A stretch of 64,000 nt of DNA from JACKAQ01 sp965227145. GTDB taxonomy: Bacteria; Calditrichota; Calditrichia; RBG-13-44-9; J075. The stretch's first letter is position 1. Every line of letters starts with the position of its first letter. Below, in pieces: positions 35,167 through 43,995 of this stretch. The notes beneath the pieces are model-generated. The model ran no database searches, had not been told where the DNA came from, and saw only the letters and a program-made list of their open reading frames with translations. The position numbers were made by a program, and so were the translations under genes. The stretch is taken from NCBI GenBank assembly GCA_965227145.1, contig OZ245730.1, positions 806,001 through 870,000 on the forward strand, written 5' to 3'.

Positions 35167-36663
35167 ATGTTGGAAAAATTACCCCTTGAACATCCGGAAA
35201 TTGTGGTTGAAAACGGAAAACAAACTGCTGTTGGCCATTCGCTGAAATTGAAATCGGCACATATTGACGACCGGTTGCTGCCGCTGTTGCCAACAGCAAT
35301 GGACGCGGAGCAAATGCGTCTGCGGTTGGCGGAGCATTTTCGCGAAAATTTGCCAAATTTCGAATTTAAATTGAGCGAATGTCACATTCGGCAAGTGTAT
35401 TATCACCCGGAAAAACAATGTGGCGTCAACTACCGTTTGGTGTTCGACAATGGCAACGGCACCGTGTTTCACGAATGGTTGTACGGGCTGATGATTCCGC
35501 CGGGCAGCGCCGCCGGACGGTTCGAGCGGGCGGCAAAGCGCGTCAAATCATCGCGGGTGGTGCAGCCGTTTTTGCAGGATTTTCCGCCGGTTAGCCTGCT
35601 GGAAGATCTGCAGATGATTCTGTGGCTGTTCCCGCACGATCCCAAAATGAAACGCATGCCGGATGCAGTTGACCCGGATTTCGTGAAATCGCAAATTAAC
35701 GCACATGCGGCGCTATTGCTCGATTTGCCGGAAGCCGAAGCTGCCAGTTGGCGTTGCGACGAATTTTCGTTCGATCGCATCAAACATATGCCGGGAAAGC
35801 GTTGCGTGCTCCGCTATCGCTGTTTATTCGAAAGCAAATCCGGCGAAAAGCGACCGCTAACGTTTTTCCACAAAATGTATAGCGACAGTCACAGTCGGCT
35901 GTATTTCCAACTGCTGGATGCCGCGTACGAACAGTTGACTCATCGCAGCAAGGCTGTGGAAATTCCTCGTCCGTTGCGCTATCTGGAAGGCTACAATACG
36001 TTTTGGCAAGTCGATTGGGGCGGGACATCGCTGGTGGATATCTTTCGCAATTACGATAGAAAAGCGCTTTTTCCCAAACTGGCGGGTATTTTGGCGAGTT
36101 TCCACAAACAGGAAATTCCCGAATTGCCGGAAGGCCCGTCTATCGAAAAAATGCTCAACATCGCCACGGAAGATGCCACGGTGCTGACCCATTATTTGCC
36201 GGAATACAATAATTTGACCGCCACCATTTTGTATTATCTGAACAATTCCGGCGTGAAATGGACGGGAGCGGACATCCCGAAAACGCCGACGCACGGCGCC
36301 TGCCGGCTGGAGCAAATGCTCATTCGCGAATCCGGCGACATTGCGCTGGTCGATTTCGATGCGTTTGCCAACGCCGATCCGCTGTCGGATGTTGCGGAAT
36401 TCATGATTTCGCTGCAAATGTTGGGATTTTCGAGCGATATTCCGCATGACGAACTTCGCGATGCGGCAAATATTTTCTTCGATAGTTATGCCGCGCAAGT
36501 GCCGTGGGATTGCCCGAAAAACCGGCTGTCATGGTACGCACTGACGTTTTTGATCACCAAAATTTTATCGCCGGTGAAACATTACGACGTCACCGCGATT
36601 CGCGAAATGCGCAAAGAAGTCGTGGACGTCGCCCGGCGCTGGCTGGACCTTTTGAAAATGTAG
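35167..36663 (+). CDS. Long APH-like protein 4, catalytic Asp missing (pseudokinase-like), duplicated N-lobe
   Basis: The 498-residue paralogue of the preceding gene has two hairpins: near 75-100 (IRQVYYHPEKQCGVNYRLV) and near 200-235 (IKHMPGKRCVLRYRCLF, then FHKMYSDS). The hinge is IPRPLRYLEGYNTFWQVDW. The catalytic loop is HGACRLEQ, again with Ala in place of the catalytic Asp, and the metal motif LVDFDAF is intact. The ATG at 35167 has ACAGGA before it (a TTG one codon upstream is less well spaced). It is separated by only 28 bases from gene 3, and the two probably form a pair. A perfect hairpin follows the stop codon. Confidence 0.75.
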   Translation: MLEKLPLEHPEIVVENGKQTAVGHSLKLKSAHIDDRLLPLLPTAMDAEQMRLRLAEHFRENLPNFEFKLSECHIRQVYYHPEKQCGVNYRLVFDNGNGTVFHEWLYGLMIPPGSAAGRFERAAKRVKSSRVVQPFLQDFPPVSLLEDLQMILWLFPHDPKMKRMPDAVDPDFVKSQINAHAALLLDLPEAEAASWRCDEFSFDRIKHMPGKRCVLRYRCLFESKSGEKRPLTFFHKMYSDSHSRLYFQLLDAAYEQLTHRSKAVEIPRPLRYLEGYNTFWQVDWGGTSLVDIFRNYDRKALFPKLAGILASFHKQEIPELPEGPSIEKMLNIATEDATVLTHYLPEYNNLTATILYYLNNSGVKWTGADIPKTPTHGACRLEQMLIRESGDIALVDFDAFANADPLSDVAEFMISLQMLGFSSDIPHDELRDAANIFFDSYAAQVPWDCPKNRLSWYALTFLITKILSPVKHYDVTAIREMRKEVVDVARRWLDLLKM

Positions 36664-36683
36664 CGGCGTTTCACGAAACGCCG
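36664..36683. repeat. Perfect inverted repeat directly after a stop codon
   Basis: CGGCGTTTC and GAAACGCCG (9 bases each, two-base centre) begin one base after the TAG of the preceding gene. There is no T-tract, so it is more likely an mRNA-stabilising hairpin than a terminator. Confidence 0.6.
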
Positions 36684-36734
36684 TAGAGAACATTACCGCG
36701 GCACAATATTGAAAACAACGATAAAGGAATATCA

Positions 36735-38063
36735 ATGAACATTGCATACATCACCACCGATTTTGGCGTGCCGGTGTTTGGTTACAAAGGCGCGTCCATT
36801 CACGTGCGGGAGATGGTGCGGGCGATGCGTCGGGAAGGGCACAACGTCCACATCATTTCGCCGGCGATGCACCGTGGCAAAGATGACGAGAAAAACAGCA
36901 ATTTTGGCGAAGAAGGCATCGACGCAACTGCGGCTTACGAAATTGTAATTCCGCCACCGGAAGCGGAGCTGCCGGACGATCCGCAGCTGGGCAAACTCAC
37001 CTGCGTTTCTGTGCTGCCGACGCCGTTGCATGTGTCGATCATCCGCGAATTGCGGCAAGTGGACAAACTGCTGGAAAGCGACACGCGGCTCCGCCACGAA
37101 ATTCGTAACCTGTTGTATAATAAAGCGTTATACGATGCGATTGACGGCTATCTCGCTGCGCAAAACATCGATTTTGTTTACGAACGATACGCCCTGTTCA
37201 GCATGACCGGCATTCGCCTCGCGCGAAAACTGGGCGTGCCGCACGTGCTGGAAGTGAACGCGCCGCTGGCGTTTGAGCAGGAGCGCATGCGCGGTTTGGA
37301 AATGAAACATTATGCGCTGCAAATGGAAAAACAGATATTCCAATCGACAGATCGTGTGCTGGTGGTTTCTGAGGAACTGGGCGAATTTGTGAAATCCTGC
37401 GGCGTCAATTCCGAACAGATTGAGGTTGTGCCGAACGCGGTCGATCCGGCGCGTTTTGACATCCCGGAAAACGGGGATAGCGTTCGCGAAACATTGGGAT
37501 TGCAGGACAAAACCGTTGCCGGATTTGTCGGGAGCCTGAAAAACTGGCACGGCACGGAAACGCTGTTGCGGGCGTTTTTGCAGGTGCACACGGATCTGCC
37601 CGACCTGCATCTGCTGATCGTCGGTGACGGACCGGAGCGCGAAAATCTGGAAAAACTGGCGGCACATTCGGGCATCAGCCAGCGCGTAACGTTCACCGGA
37701 AAAGTTAATTATGGCGACATTCCGCGCTATCTCGCGGCAATGGATATCGCTGCCGCGCCGTATATTCCGCACGAAAATTTCTATTTTTCACCCATCAAAA
37801 TTTTTGAATATATGGCAATGGGCATTGCAACGATCGGCGCGAAAATCGGGCAGGTGAAATCGATCGTGCATCACGGCGAAACCGGGATGCTGTTCGAACC
37901 CGGCAACATTAACCAACTGGCGCATTTGCTCACCACGCTCACCACCGATACCCGGCTGCGCGAACGGCTTGGCAAAAACGCCAAAACCTGGGTGTTGCAG
38001 GAACGCACCTGGCAAAATAACGCCCGAAAAGTGGTTGGCATTGTGAAATCACTGAATCGTTAG
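36735..38063 (+). CDS. Glycosyltransferase family 4
   Basis: The 442-residue GT-B enzyme begins MNIAYITTDFGVPVFGYKGA with the GG/GA-type acceptor loop followed by HVREMVRAM. The C-terminal donor domain has VAGFVGSLKNWHG, LLIVGDGPERENLE and the EX7E region in YFSPIKIFEYMAMGIATI, then VHHGETGMLFEPG. It acts at the cytoplasmic membrane in glycan assembly. A good AAAGGAAT ribosome binding site precedes the ATG. It belongs to the large co-directional cluster and is followed by a copy of the dispersed palindrome. Confidence 0.92.
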   Translation: MNIAYITTDFGVPVFGYKGASIHVREMVRAMRREGHNVHIISPAMHRGKDDEKNSNFGEEGIDATAAYEIVIPPPEAELPDDPQLGKLTCVSVLPTPLHVSIIRELRQVDKLLESDTRLRHEIRNLLYNKALYDAIDGYLAAQNIDFVYERYALFSMTGIRLARKLGVPHVLEVNAPLAFEQERMRGLEMKHYALQMEKQIFQSTDRVLVVSEELGEFVKSCGVNSEQIEVVPNAVDPARFDIPENGDSVRETLGLQDKTVAGFVGSLKNWHGTETLLRAFLQVHTDLPDLHLLIVGDGPERENLEKLAAHSGISQRVTFTGKVNYGDIPRYLAAMDIAAAPYIPHENFYFSPIKIFEYMAMGIATIGAKIGQVKSIVHHGETGMLFEPGNINQLAHLLTTLTTDTRLRERLGKNAKTWVLQERTWQNNARKVVGIVKSLNR

Positions 38064-38144
38064 TTTTTCGAATTGGGATTACAGCGCAGTTGTCAAATTA
38101 GGAGACCCCGCATTTGAAAGGGTTACAGTTCAGCGTTTTTTATT

Positions 38145-38172
38145 GTCATTCCTGCGAATGCAGGAATCTCCG
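38145..38172. repeat. Dispersed intergenic palindrome, copy 2
   Basis: GTCATTCCTGCGAATGCAGG begins the best-preserved copy, which continues AATCTCCGG. The core is ATTCCTGC GAAT GCAGGAAT (38148-38167), a perfect 8-base stem with a four-base loop, between two glycosyltransferase genes. Confidence 0.65.
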
Positions 38173-38276
38173 GATACCACAGCACGCACAGTTCGTTTTA
38201 CAATAACTGCGAAACAAATCAAAATATTCATGGGAGGCAGGCTGGTTTAACTGCCTGAAAAATAGAGGTTTAGCAA

Positions 38277-39470
38277 ATGACAAAAACATGCATCGTAACC
38301 GGACAATTTCCGCCGCAACTGGGTGGTGTTGGGCATTCCGCCCATCGCGTGGCAAACATGCTGGCGGATCGCGGGATGAACGTGAGCGTGGTGGCATTCC
38401 AGAAACACCCGGAGCCGCTGCCGTTTGACGACAGCTACACATCCACACAGGAAGGCAATGTGCTCGTTCACCGGGTAAAAGTGTATAATCCGGGTCCGGA
38501 CAGCGGCAAAAGTGAACTGGAAATTCTCACCCGTTACAACCGGGAAATGTTCGACGCGCTCAATTTTTTTCAAACAAAATTTAATTACGAAGTGCTGCAC
38601 GGATTTTTTCTTTATCCCGCCGCGTATATCGCCGGGATGGTCGGGAAAATGCACGGCAAAAAAGTGATTGCCTCCGTTCGCGGGAACGATATCGGCAAAT
38701 ATGTGTTCGATCCCATCCGCATGCCGCTGGTCAAATCTGCGATGGAAAATGCCGATTTCATCACGTCTGTCGCGACCAGCTTGCTGGATTTGGGCGATCG
38801 CGCCGTAACGCCGATTTCGGGCAAAGCGAAAACGATTCTAAATTCCATCAATTTTGAGCATCTGGCACCCAAAAAACGCCCGGATTTGCCGCTCAACGGG
38901 TTGGTCATCGGTTCGATGGGGTTGTTTCGCTACAAAAAAGGAATGGTGTATTTGTGCAAGGCACTCGGCGAATTAAAACACAAATATGAATTTACTTTGC
39001 TGCTCGCCGGTGATTATTTTAAAGAAGAAGACCGCGAGCCGCATCTGCAGTATTTCCGGGAGAACGGGCTGGAAGATCGCGTGATCGTCACCGGCCGGAT
39101 TCCCCATCAGGAAATTGCGGATTATTTGCAGCTCTTTGACATTATGGTTTTTCCTTCGCTCTTTTCCGAAGGCTGCCCGCTATCGATGCTGGAAGGTATG
39201 GCGATGAAAAAAGCGGTTATCGGCAGCACAACCGGCGCTATTCCGGAAATCATCCGGCATCGCGAAAACGGAATTTTAGTGCCGCCTGCATCGTCGGATG
39301 ACATCAAATCTGCGCTTGTTGAGTTGATCGAAAACCCCGGATTGCGTCGCCAGCTTGGCGAAAATGCGGGGCTTCGCATCGACGAATTATCGCAGGAACG
39401 CGAGCACGACGAATGGCTGGCGGTGTATCAGCGGGTGTTGCAGCACACCGAAGTGCTGGTGACAACCTGA
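38277..39470 (+). CDS. Glycosyltransferase family 4
   Basis: The 397-residue GT-B enzyme starts with TCIVTGQFPPQLGGVGHSAH, where the PxxGGVGxS loop is typical for GT4 acceptor domains. The donor domain has IGSMGLFRYKKGMVYL, LLLAGDYF, and the EX7E motif in SEGCPLSMLEGMAMKKAVIG followed by GAIPEIIRHRENGILV. An AGAGG lies nine bases before the ATG. It is the third GT4 enzyme of the cluster and is followed 52 bases later by the sensor kinase gene. Confidence 0.92.
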   Translation: MTKTCIVTGQFPPQLGGVGHSAHRVANMLADRGMNVSVVAFQKHPEPLPFDDSYTSTQEGNVLVHRVKVYNPGPDSGKSELEILTRYNREMFDALNFFQTKFNYEVLHGFFLYPAAYIAGMVGKMHGKKVIASVRGNDIGKYVFDPIRMPLVKSAMENADFITSVATSLLDLGDRAVTPISGKAKTILNSINFEHLAPKKRPDLPLNGLVIGSMGLFRYKKGMVYLCKALGELKHKYEFTLLLAGDYFKEEDREPHLQYFRENGLEDRVIVTGRIPHQEIADYLQLFDIMVFPSLFSEGCPLSMLEGMAMKKAVIGSTTGAIPEIIRHRENGILVPPASSDDIKSALVELIENPGLRRQLGENAGLRIDELSQEREHDEWLAVYQRVLQHTEVLVTT

Positions 39471-39522
39471 GCAGCTTTCGCTTGAAGTAAAGCGCTTTTC
39501 AACTTAACCGGTAATCTTTTTA

Positions 39523-41652
39523 ATGGTAAAACTGTCCTGGCAGTGGAAATTTGCGTTGTTGCTGATCGGGCTGATCGTCATTCCCGGCATTATGCTGGCG
39601 TATTTCAGTGTTCAGGCGATCGAATCCGAACGGGTGGCGTATGAACAGCGCATCCGCGAAAGCTATTTGCGGCTGGCGCGCTTTGCGGAAGATGAATTTC
39701 ACGATCAGTTCGAAACGCTCAGCGACGACTGGATTCAACAACTGCGTCCGACCATTTTTATCGATGCCGATCCGGCGGAACAGCAGCAATTGTTGATTCA
39801 GATGATCGAAGAAGATCCGCTGGTGGATGCCGCATTTCTCGTGCAAAGCGATGGCGATGTGATTTTTCCCGAATCGCTGCATCCGGGTGCGGTACGGCTG
39901 AACGCGCCGGAAGCCGAATCGCTGTCCGATCTCGATGAATGGCTGCAGCAATTTCGCCGGTTGTCCGAGCTTGCCGAGGAGTTGGAGTTTAATCGCAGCA
40001 TGCCGGATTCTGCGCTGGCGATTTTCCACAAAATTGAACGGGATTTCCCCGTTCCGCGCCTGCGTGCCATCGCGCTCAGCGAAATTTCCCGTATTCACCT
40101 GTATCGCGCGGAGTGGAAAAGCGCTTATGAAACTTCGCAACTGCTCATTCGACGCTATCCGCAAGCCCGCGATCTGAACAATTTGCATCTGCGTTTTTAC
40201 GCAAAATTTGTGTGCGTTAACACGTTGGAAAATATGCAGTTGATGGACGAAGCAATGCCGGCGCTGCTCGATCTGTATCAGGATTTGCTGGATAATTCCG
40301 ACGAAGTGAATCGCGTGCAGTACGAGTTTTTTCTCGAACGCATTCAACAGAATTTCAAAAAGCTGATCGGCGCGTACACGCCGGAAGAGCAGGCACATTT
40401 CCGGTCAATTTACCAAAATTTGCAGGAGCGAAAAAAGAAGAGCATCGGGGAAACCTACATTGTTGAAAAACTGTATCAGCGGCTCAACAAAGCCATTTTG
40501 AAACGCAATAATTATCGCCCGAAATTTAAATATTTTTCTGATTTTGCAGTGGAACAACCGTATCTCGTCGCCTATTTGCTGATGAGCGAAAATGAAAATT
40601 TCATCGTTCGCGGGGCATTGGGGCTGGAAATCAATCTGGCGCATTTACGGGAGCAATTGTTTCCGCAAATCCTCAGCCTCGGCGATTTCCCGAATGATGT
40701 CACCATCGGCATCCTCGATCAGGAAGGCAGTTTTGTGCTCGGCGATGCGGAGAAAATAATTAGCCGTCCCGCGGCGGTGCAACCGATGCGCGATCCGCTG
40801 GATTTTTGGCAACTGGCGCTGTATCCCACGCTGGAAAATCCGTTGCTCAGCGGCGGAGACCAGTGGCTGTATTTTAAATTGTGGGGCATTTTTGCGCTGT
40901 GGCTGGCAATGATGACCGGCGCCGGTGTAATCGTTTATAATTTGCGAAAACAGCAGCGGCTTTCGATGCAGAAAACAACCTTTGTTTCATCGATCACCCA
41001 TGAATTGCGCACACCGCTAACGTCCATCAAAATGTTCAGCGAATTTTTATCGAAAAATGCGCAACTGCAGGATGATCCGGAGGCGAAAAAATACCTGCGC
41101 ATCATTCGCACGGAAAGCGACCGGCTGTCGCGATTGGTCGATAACGTGCTGGATTTCGCCCGTTTTGAGCGTGGCGACAAACAATATCAGCTCGAATATG
41201 AGGAGCCCGAAGCGATTATTCGCTCGGTTGTCGATACGTTCAATTATCAATCGGATGTGAGTGGTATCGAAATCAAATTGGAATTGCCGGAGGAATTGCC
41301 GGAAGTGCTGGTGGATCGCAACGCCATCAGTCAGGCGCTGATCAATTTGATTGGCAATGCTATCAAATATTCGCCGGAAAAAAAACCGGTGACGGTTCGG
41401 GCATCCAAAAACGGAAAGTATGTGAATATCGAAGTTCAGGATCGCGGAATCGGCATCAAACGGCAGCATCTCAAAAAAATATTTGATGATTACTATCGCG
41501 CCAACGACAAAGCTGCCGCGAACATCGCCGGAACCGGTTTGGGATTACCGCTGGTGAAGCGCATCGCGGAAGCACACCACGGCGCTGTTACGGTGGAAAG
41601 CAGCTATGGCGAAGGTTCGTTATTCACGCTGAAATTGCCAATTTCCGAATAA
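39523..41652 (+). CDS. Membrane sensor histidine kinase with large TPR-like sensor region
   Basis: The 709-residue kinase has a first membrane helix at about 8-28 and a second at about 450-470, which leave an extracytoplasmic sensor of about 420 residues. Part of that sensor (about 150-250) has a helical TPR-like pattern (ALAIFHKIERDFPVPRLRAI). The cytoplasmic HisKA domain has the phospho-acceptor His493 in SSITHELRTPLTSIK. The ATPase domain shows N-box NLIGNAIKYS, G1 DRGIGI and G2 GTGLGLPLVKRI. It pairs with the OmpR-type regulator 129 bases downstream. Position inside the glycan cluster suggests it senses an envelope or glycan signal. Confidence 0.92.
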   Translation: MVKLSWQWKFALLLIGLIVIPGIMLAYFSVQAIESERVAYEQRIRESYLRLARFAEDEFHDQFETLSDDWIQQLRPTIFIDADPAEQQQLLIQMIEEDPLVDAAFLVQSDGDVIFPESLHPGAVRLNAPEAESLSDLDEWLQQFRRLSELAEELEFNRSMPDSALAIFHKIERDFPVPRLRAIALSEISRIHLYRAEWKSAYETSQLLIRRYPQARDLNNLHLRFYAKFVCVNTLENMQLMDEAMPALLDLYQDLLDNSDEVNRVQYEFFLERIQQNFKKLIGAYTPEEQAHFRSIYQNLQERKKKSIGETYIVEKLYQRLNKAILKRNNYRPKFKYFSDFAVEQPYLVAYLLMSENENFIVRGALGLEINLAHLREQLFPQILSLGDFPNDVTIGILDQEGSFVLGDAEKIISRPAAVQPMRDPLDFWQLALYPTLENPLLSGGDQWLYFKLWGIFALWLAMMTGAGVIVYNLRKQQRLSMQKTTFVSSITHELRTPLTSIKMFSEFLSKNAQLQDDPEAKKYLRIIRTESDRLSRLVDNVLDFARFERGDKQYQLEYEEPEAIIRSVVDTFNYQSDVSGIEIKLELPEELPEVLVDRNAISQALINLIGNAIKYSPEKKPVTVRASKNGKYVNIEVQDRGIGIKRQHLKKIFDDYYRANDKAAANIAGTGLGLPLVKRIAEAHHGAVTVESSYGEGSLFTLKLPISE

Positions 41653-41781
41653 TATTTCTTTCTCTCAGAATAAAAAAAATCTGTTTTCGAATGTGATGCA
41701 GGTGGATTTCCTGCCCCGGTTATTTGTTATAAATTATTTTATTATCTGGACTTACAACCTGTAAAAAATAATGCGGTTGCC

Positions 41782-42507
41782 ATGTCAAAAATTTTATTGA
41801 TCGAAGATAACGATGCTGTGCGGCTCGGTCTGGAAAAAACATTTTCGGAAGAAAATTTCCAGGTGTTGTGCGCGAACACTGGCGAGATCGGGCTGGATAA
41901 AGCCGAACGCGATCTGCCGGACATGATTGTGCTGGACATTATGCTGCCGGGAATGAGCGGTTTTGAGGTGCTCAAAAAATTACGTGACCGCCGCATCACC
42001 ATTCCGCTGATGCTGCTCACCGCCCGTGATGACGATATGGATAAAATTCTTGGGCTGGAGCTTGGCGCGGATGATTATGTGACCAAGCCGTTTAATCCGC
42101 GCGAAGTTGTGGCGCGGGTGAAAGCGCTGTTGCGGCGGGTGGAGTATCAGCAAAAAGATGAAAATTTCAACGGACCTTCGCTGAAATCGTTTGATTTTGG
42201 CGATGTTGCAGTGGATTTCGAGCGCCACGTTGTCCGCAAAGCGGGCGGCGATGTCTCGCTGACCCATCGCGAATTCCGGCTGCTGGAATATTTTATCGAA
42301 AATCGTGGCAAGCTGATCACCCGCGACAAATTGCTGGAAGATGTGTGGGAATACGATGCTTACGATACATCGTACGTAACCACCCGAACGGTGGACAATC
42401 ACATTTTGCGGCTGCGCAAAAAGCTGGAGGACGAGCCGGATCATCCCCGGCATATTCAAACCATTCGCGGTTACGGCTACAAATTTGTTGTGGATGGCGT
42501 CGCATAA
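41782..42507 (+). CDS. OmpR-family response regulator
   Basis: The 241-residue regulator has a receiver domain with acidic pocket Glu8/Asp9 (LLIEDN), phospho-acceptor Asp52 (IVLDIMLPG), a conserved Thr in LLTAR and Lys in YVTKPF. The C-terminal winged helix (about 140-238) has LTHREFRLLEYFIENRGK, the recognition helix region TRTVDNHILRLRKKL and the IRGYGYKF wing. It is the cognate partner of the histidine kinase just upstream and is expected to control transcription of this cluster or of envelope genes. Confidence 0.95.
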   Translation: MSKILLIEDNDAVRLGLEKTFSEENFQVLCANTGEIGLDKAERDLPDMIVLDIMLPGMSGFEVLKKLRDRRITIPLMLLTARDDDMDKILGLELGADDYVTKPFNPREVVARVKALLRRVEYQQKDENFNGPSLKSFDFGDVAVDFERHVVRKAGGDVSLTHREFRLLEYFIENRGKLITRDKLLEDVWEYDAYDTSYVTTRTVDNHILRLRKKLEDEPDHPRHIQTIRGYGYKFVVDGVA

Positions 42508-42553
42508 AAAAATAGTTTTTTGGCAGTCTGCCATTCATAAAACAGAAAAAACC

Positions 42554-42640
42554 GGAGACTCCTGTTCTGAGTGAACGCCGTTGGCGCATTCGCAGGAGTG
42601 ATCAATAAACGTCATTTCTGCATATGCAGGCATCTCCGGC
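42554..42640. repeat. Dispersed intergenic palindrome, copy 3, with an additional inverted repeat
   Basis: GTCATTTCTGCATATGCAGG (42611-42630, imperfect core ATTTCTGC/GCAGGCAT), followed by CATCTCCGG, matches the copy at 38145. Just upstream, GACTCCTG and CAGGAGTG form a second, longer-looped inverted repeat (about 42557-42600). The region lies between the response regulator and the HprK-like gene. Confidence 0.55.
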
Positions 42641-42710
42641 ATGATCAAGAAATCCAATTCAACTTTAGAAAATTTAAATACTTAACGGATTAACACCGGA
42701 GGTAAATCCA

Positions 42711-43811
42711 TTGTCCGATACAGTTTTTTCGGTTCAGGTTCGCTGGCATGATGTGGTGGTTGAAGTCAACTGCAATCATGCGCCGATCATCAATCATATT
42801 CGCGAACACGTTCGCCCGCTGGTTGTGGCGGCGCCGGTTTCGCATCCGCAAATTTCGGTCAATGTAAATTGGCGGGAAGCCAAAAACAGCGCGGAAGAAT
42901 ACCCGTTGCTGGCGCTGGCTGATGATCGCGGTGCGCACAAAATCGGCAAACGGCTGTTTCGCGTTGATGGAAAATTGCTGTGGACGGATATCATCCGCAC
43001 CAAAAATATGGTAACATTGCTGGAAATGGACGGCGAGCAACTGCGTATCACTTACGATCATTATTTCGAATTGCCCGAAAAAAAGCTGCAACGCAACCCG
43101 AATTATCGCTATGAAAAATACTTCAGCCTGCTGAAATATTTCCTCTATTTCCCAATGATCTGGTATAACGAGCAATTTCGCGGGCGATATGTGATGCACG
43201 CTTCCGGCGTTTCGCTGAACGGCAACGGTGTGGTGCTCGGCGGTGTCGGCGGTGTTGGAAAAACAACAACTTGCATCGGACTGCTGACGCAGGAAAACAC
43301 TCAATTGCTGTCGGAAAATCTGGTATTTTTTGATGCGAACCGGCTGTATCAACTCTACGAACCGATCCGGTTGGATGACAATTCCGTTGCGCTGCTCGGC
43401 GACCGGAAAGATGCGGTGTATCCCACAAATTTTCCCGAAGGCACCCGCGCCAAACAAATGTTCCACGTTCACGAAAAATTGCTGGCAGAATCCTGCCCGG
43501 CAGCGGCAGTTATTTTGCCGGAATTTAGCAACAGCAGCGGGTCATTTCCGGTTTCCCCGGAACTGGTGGTCCGGCGGCTGGAAAATTACAACCAGCTCAC
43601 CCGCGAGGTGAATGATTATTTCTGGTACGCAGCGACGCTCAATTTGCTGGATTCGGCAAATTCGCTGGTCACGGCGGAGCGCATCCGCACGCTGCAGGAG
43701 TTGCTGCGCAGTGTTCCGGCGTTTCAATTAAATATCGATCGCGCGAACGGCGTGCCGCCGGTTGTGGCGGAAATCGCGAATTTGGCGCAACAGAGCGCTG
43801 TTTTCCAATAA
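42711..43811 (+). CDS. HprK-like P-loop protein (HPr kinase/PEPCK-related)
   Basis: The 366-residue protein starts at TTG 42711, with GGAGG eight bases upstream. A central Walker A motif GGVGGVGKTTT (about 176-186) lies within the pattern MHASGVSLNGNGVVLGGVGG. This is the hallmark of HPr-kinase-like proteins found outside the phosphotransferase system, which often sit next to glycosyltransferases, PqqD-like or peptide-modifying enzymes. The N-terminal 150 residues lack the HprK regulatory domain and resemble the beta-rich front part of such standalone proteins. It may phosphorylate a protein or a glycan intermediate of the cluster. The substrate is unknown; no PqqD or precursor peptide gene is adjacent. 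Confidence 0.75.
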   Translation: MSDTVFSVQVRWHDVVVEVNCNHAPIINHIREHVRPLVVAAPVSHPQISVNVNWREAKNSAEEYPLLALADDRGAHKIGKRLFRVDGKLLWTDIIRTKNMVTLLEMDGEQLRITYDHYFELPEKKLQRNPNYRYEKYFSLLKYFLYFPMIWYNEQFRGRYVMHASGVSLNGNGVVLGGVGGVGKTTTCIGLLTQENTQLLSENLVFFDANRLYQLYEPIRLDDNSVALLGDRKDAVYPTNFPEGTRAKQMFHVHEKLLAESCPAAAVILPEFSNSSGSFPVSPELVVRRLENYNQLTREVNDYFWYAATLNLLDSANSLVTAERIRTLQELLRSVPAFQLNIDRANGVPPVVAEIANLAQQSAVFQ

Positions 43812-43995
43812 TGCATATTCTTTAGAGAAGTAAAGGATAAGGGATAAAGGGTGAAATGTGCTCTTCAAATTTCCGGAATCCAGAATCCAGAATCCGGGTT
43901 CTGTCTGCACTGGTTGATGTTACCCAAATAAACACAGTGCCAAAACAATGTTTTTTATCGATTTACCCTCAACGGATGAGAGCGAGGAAGTTTTG

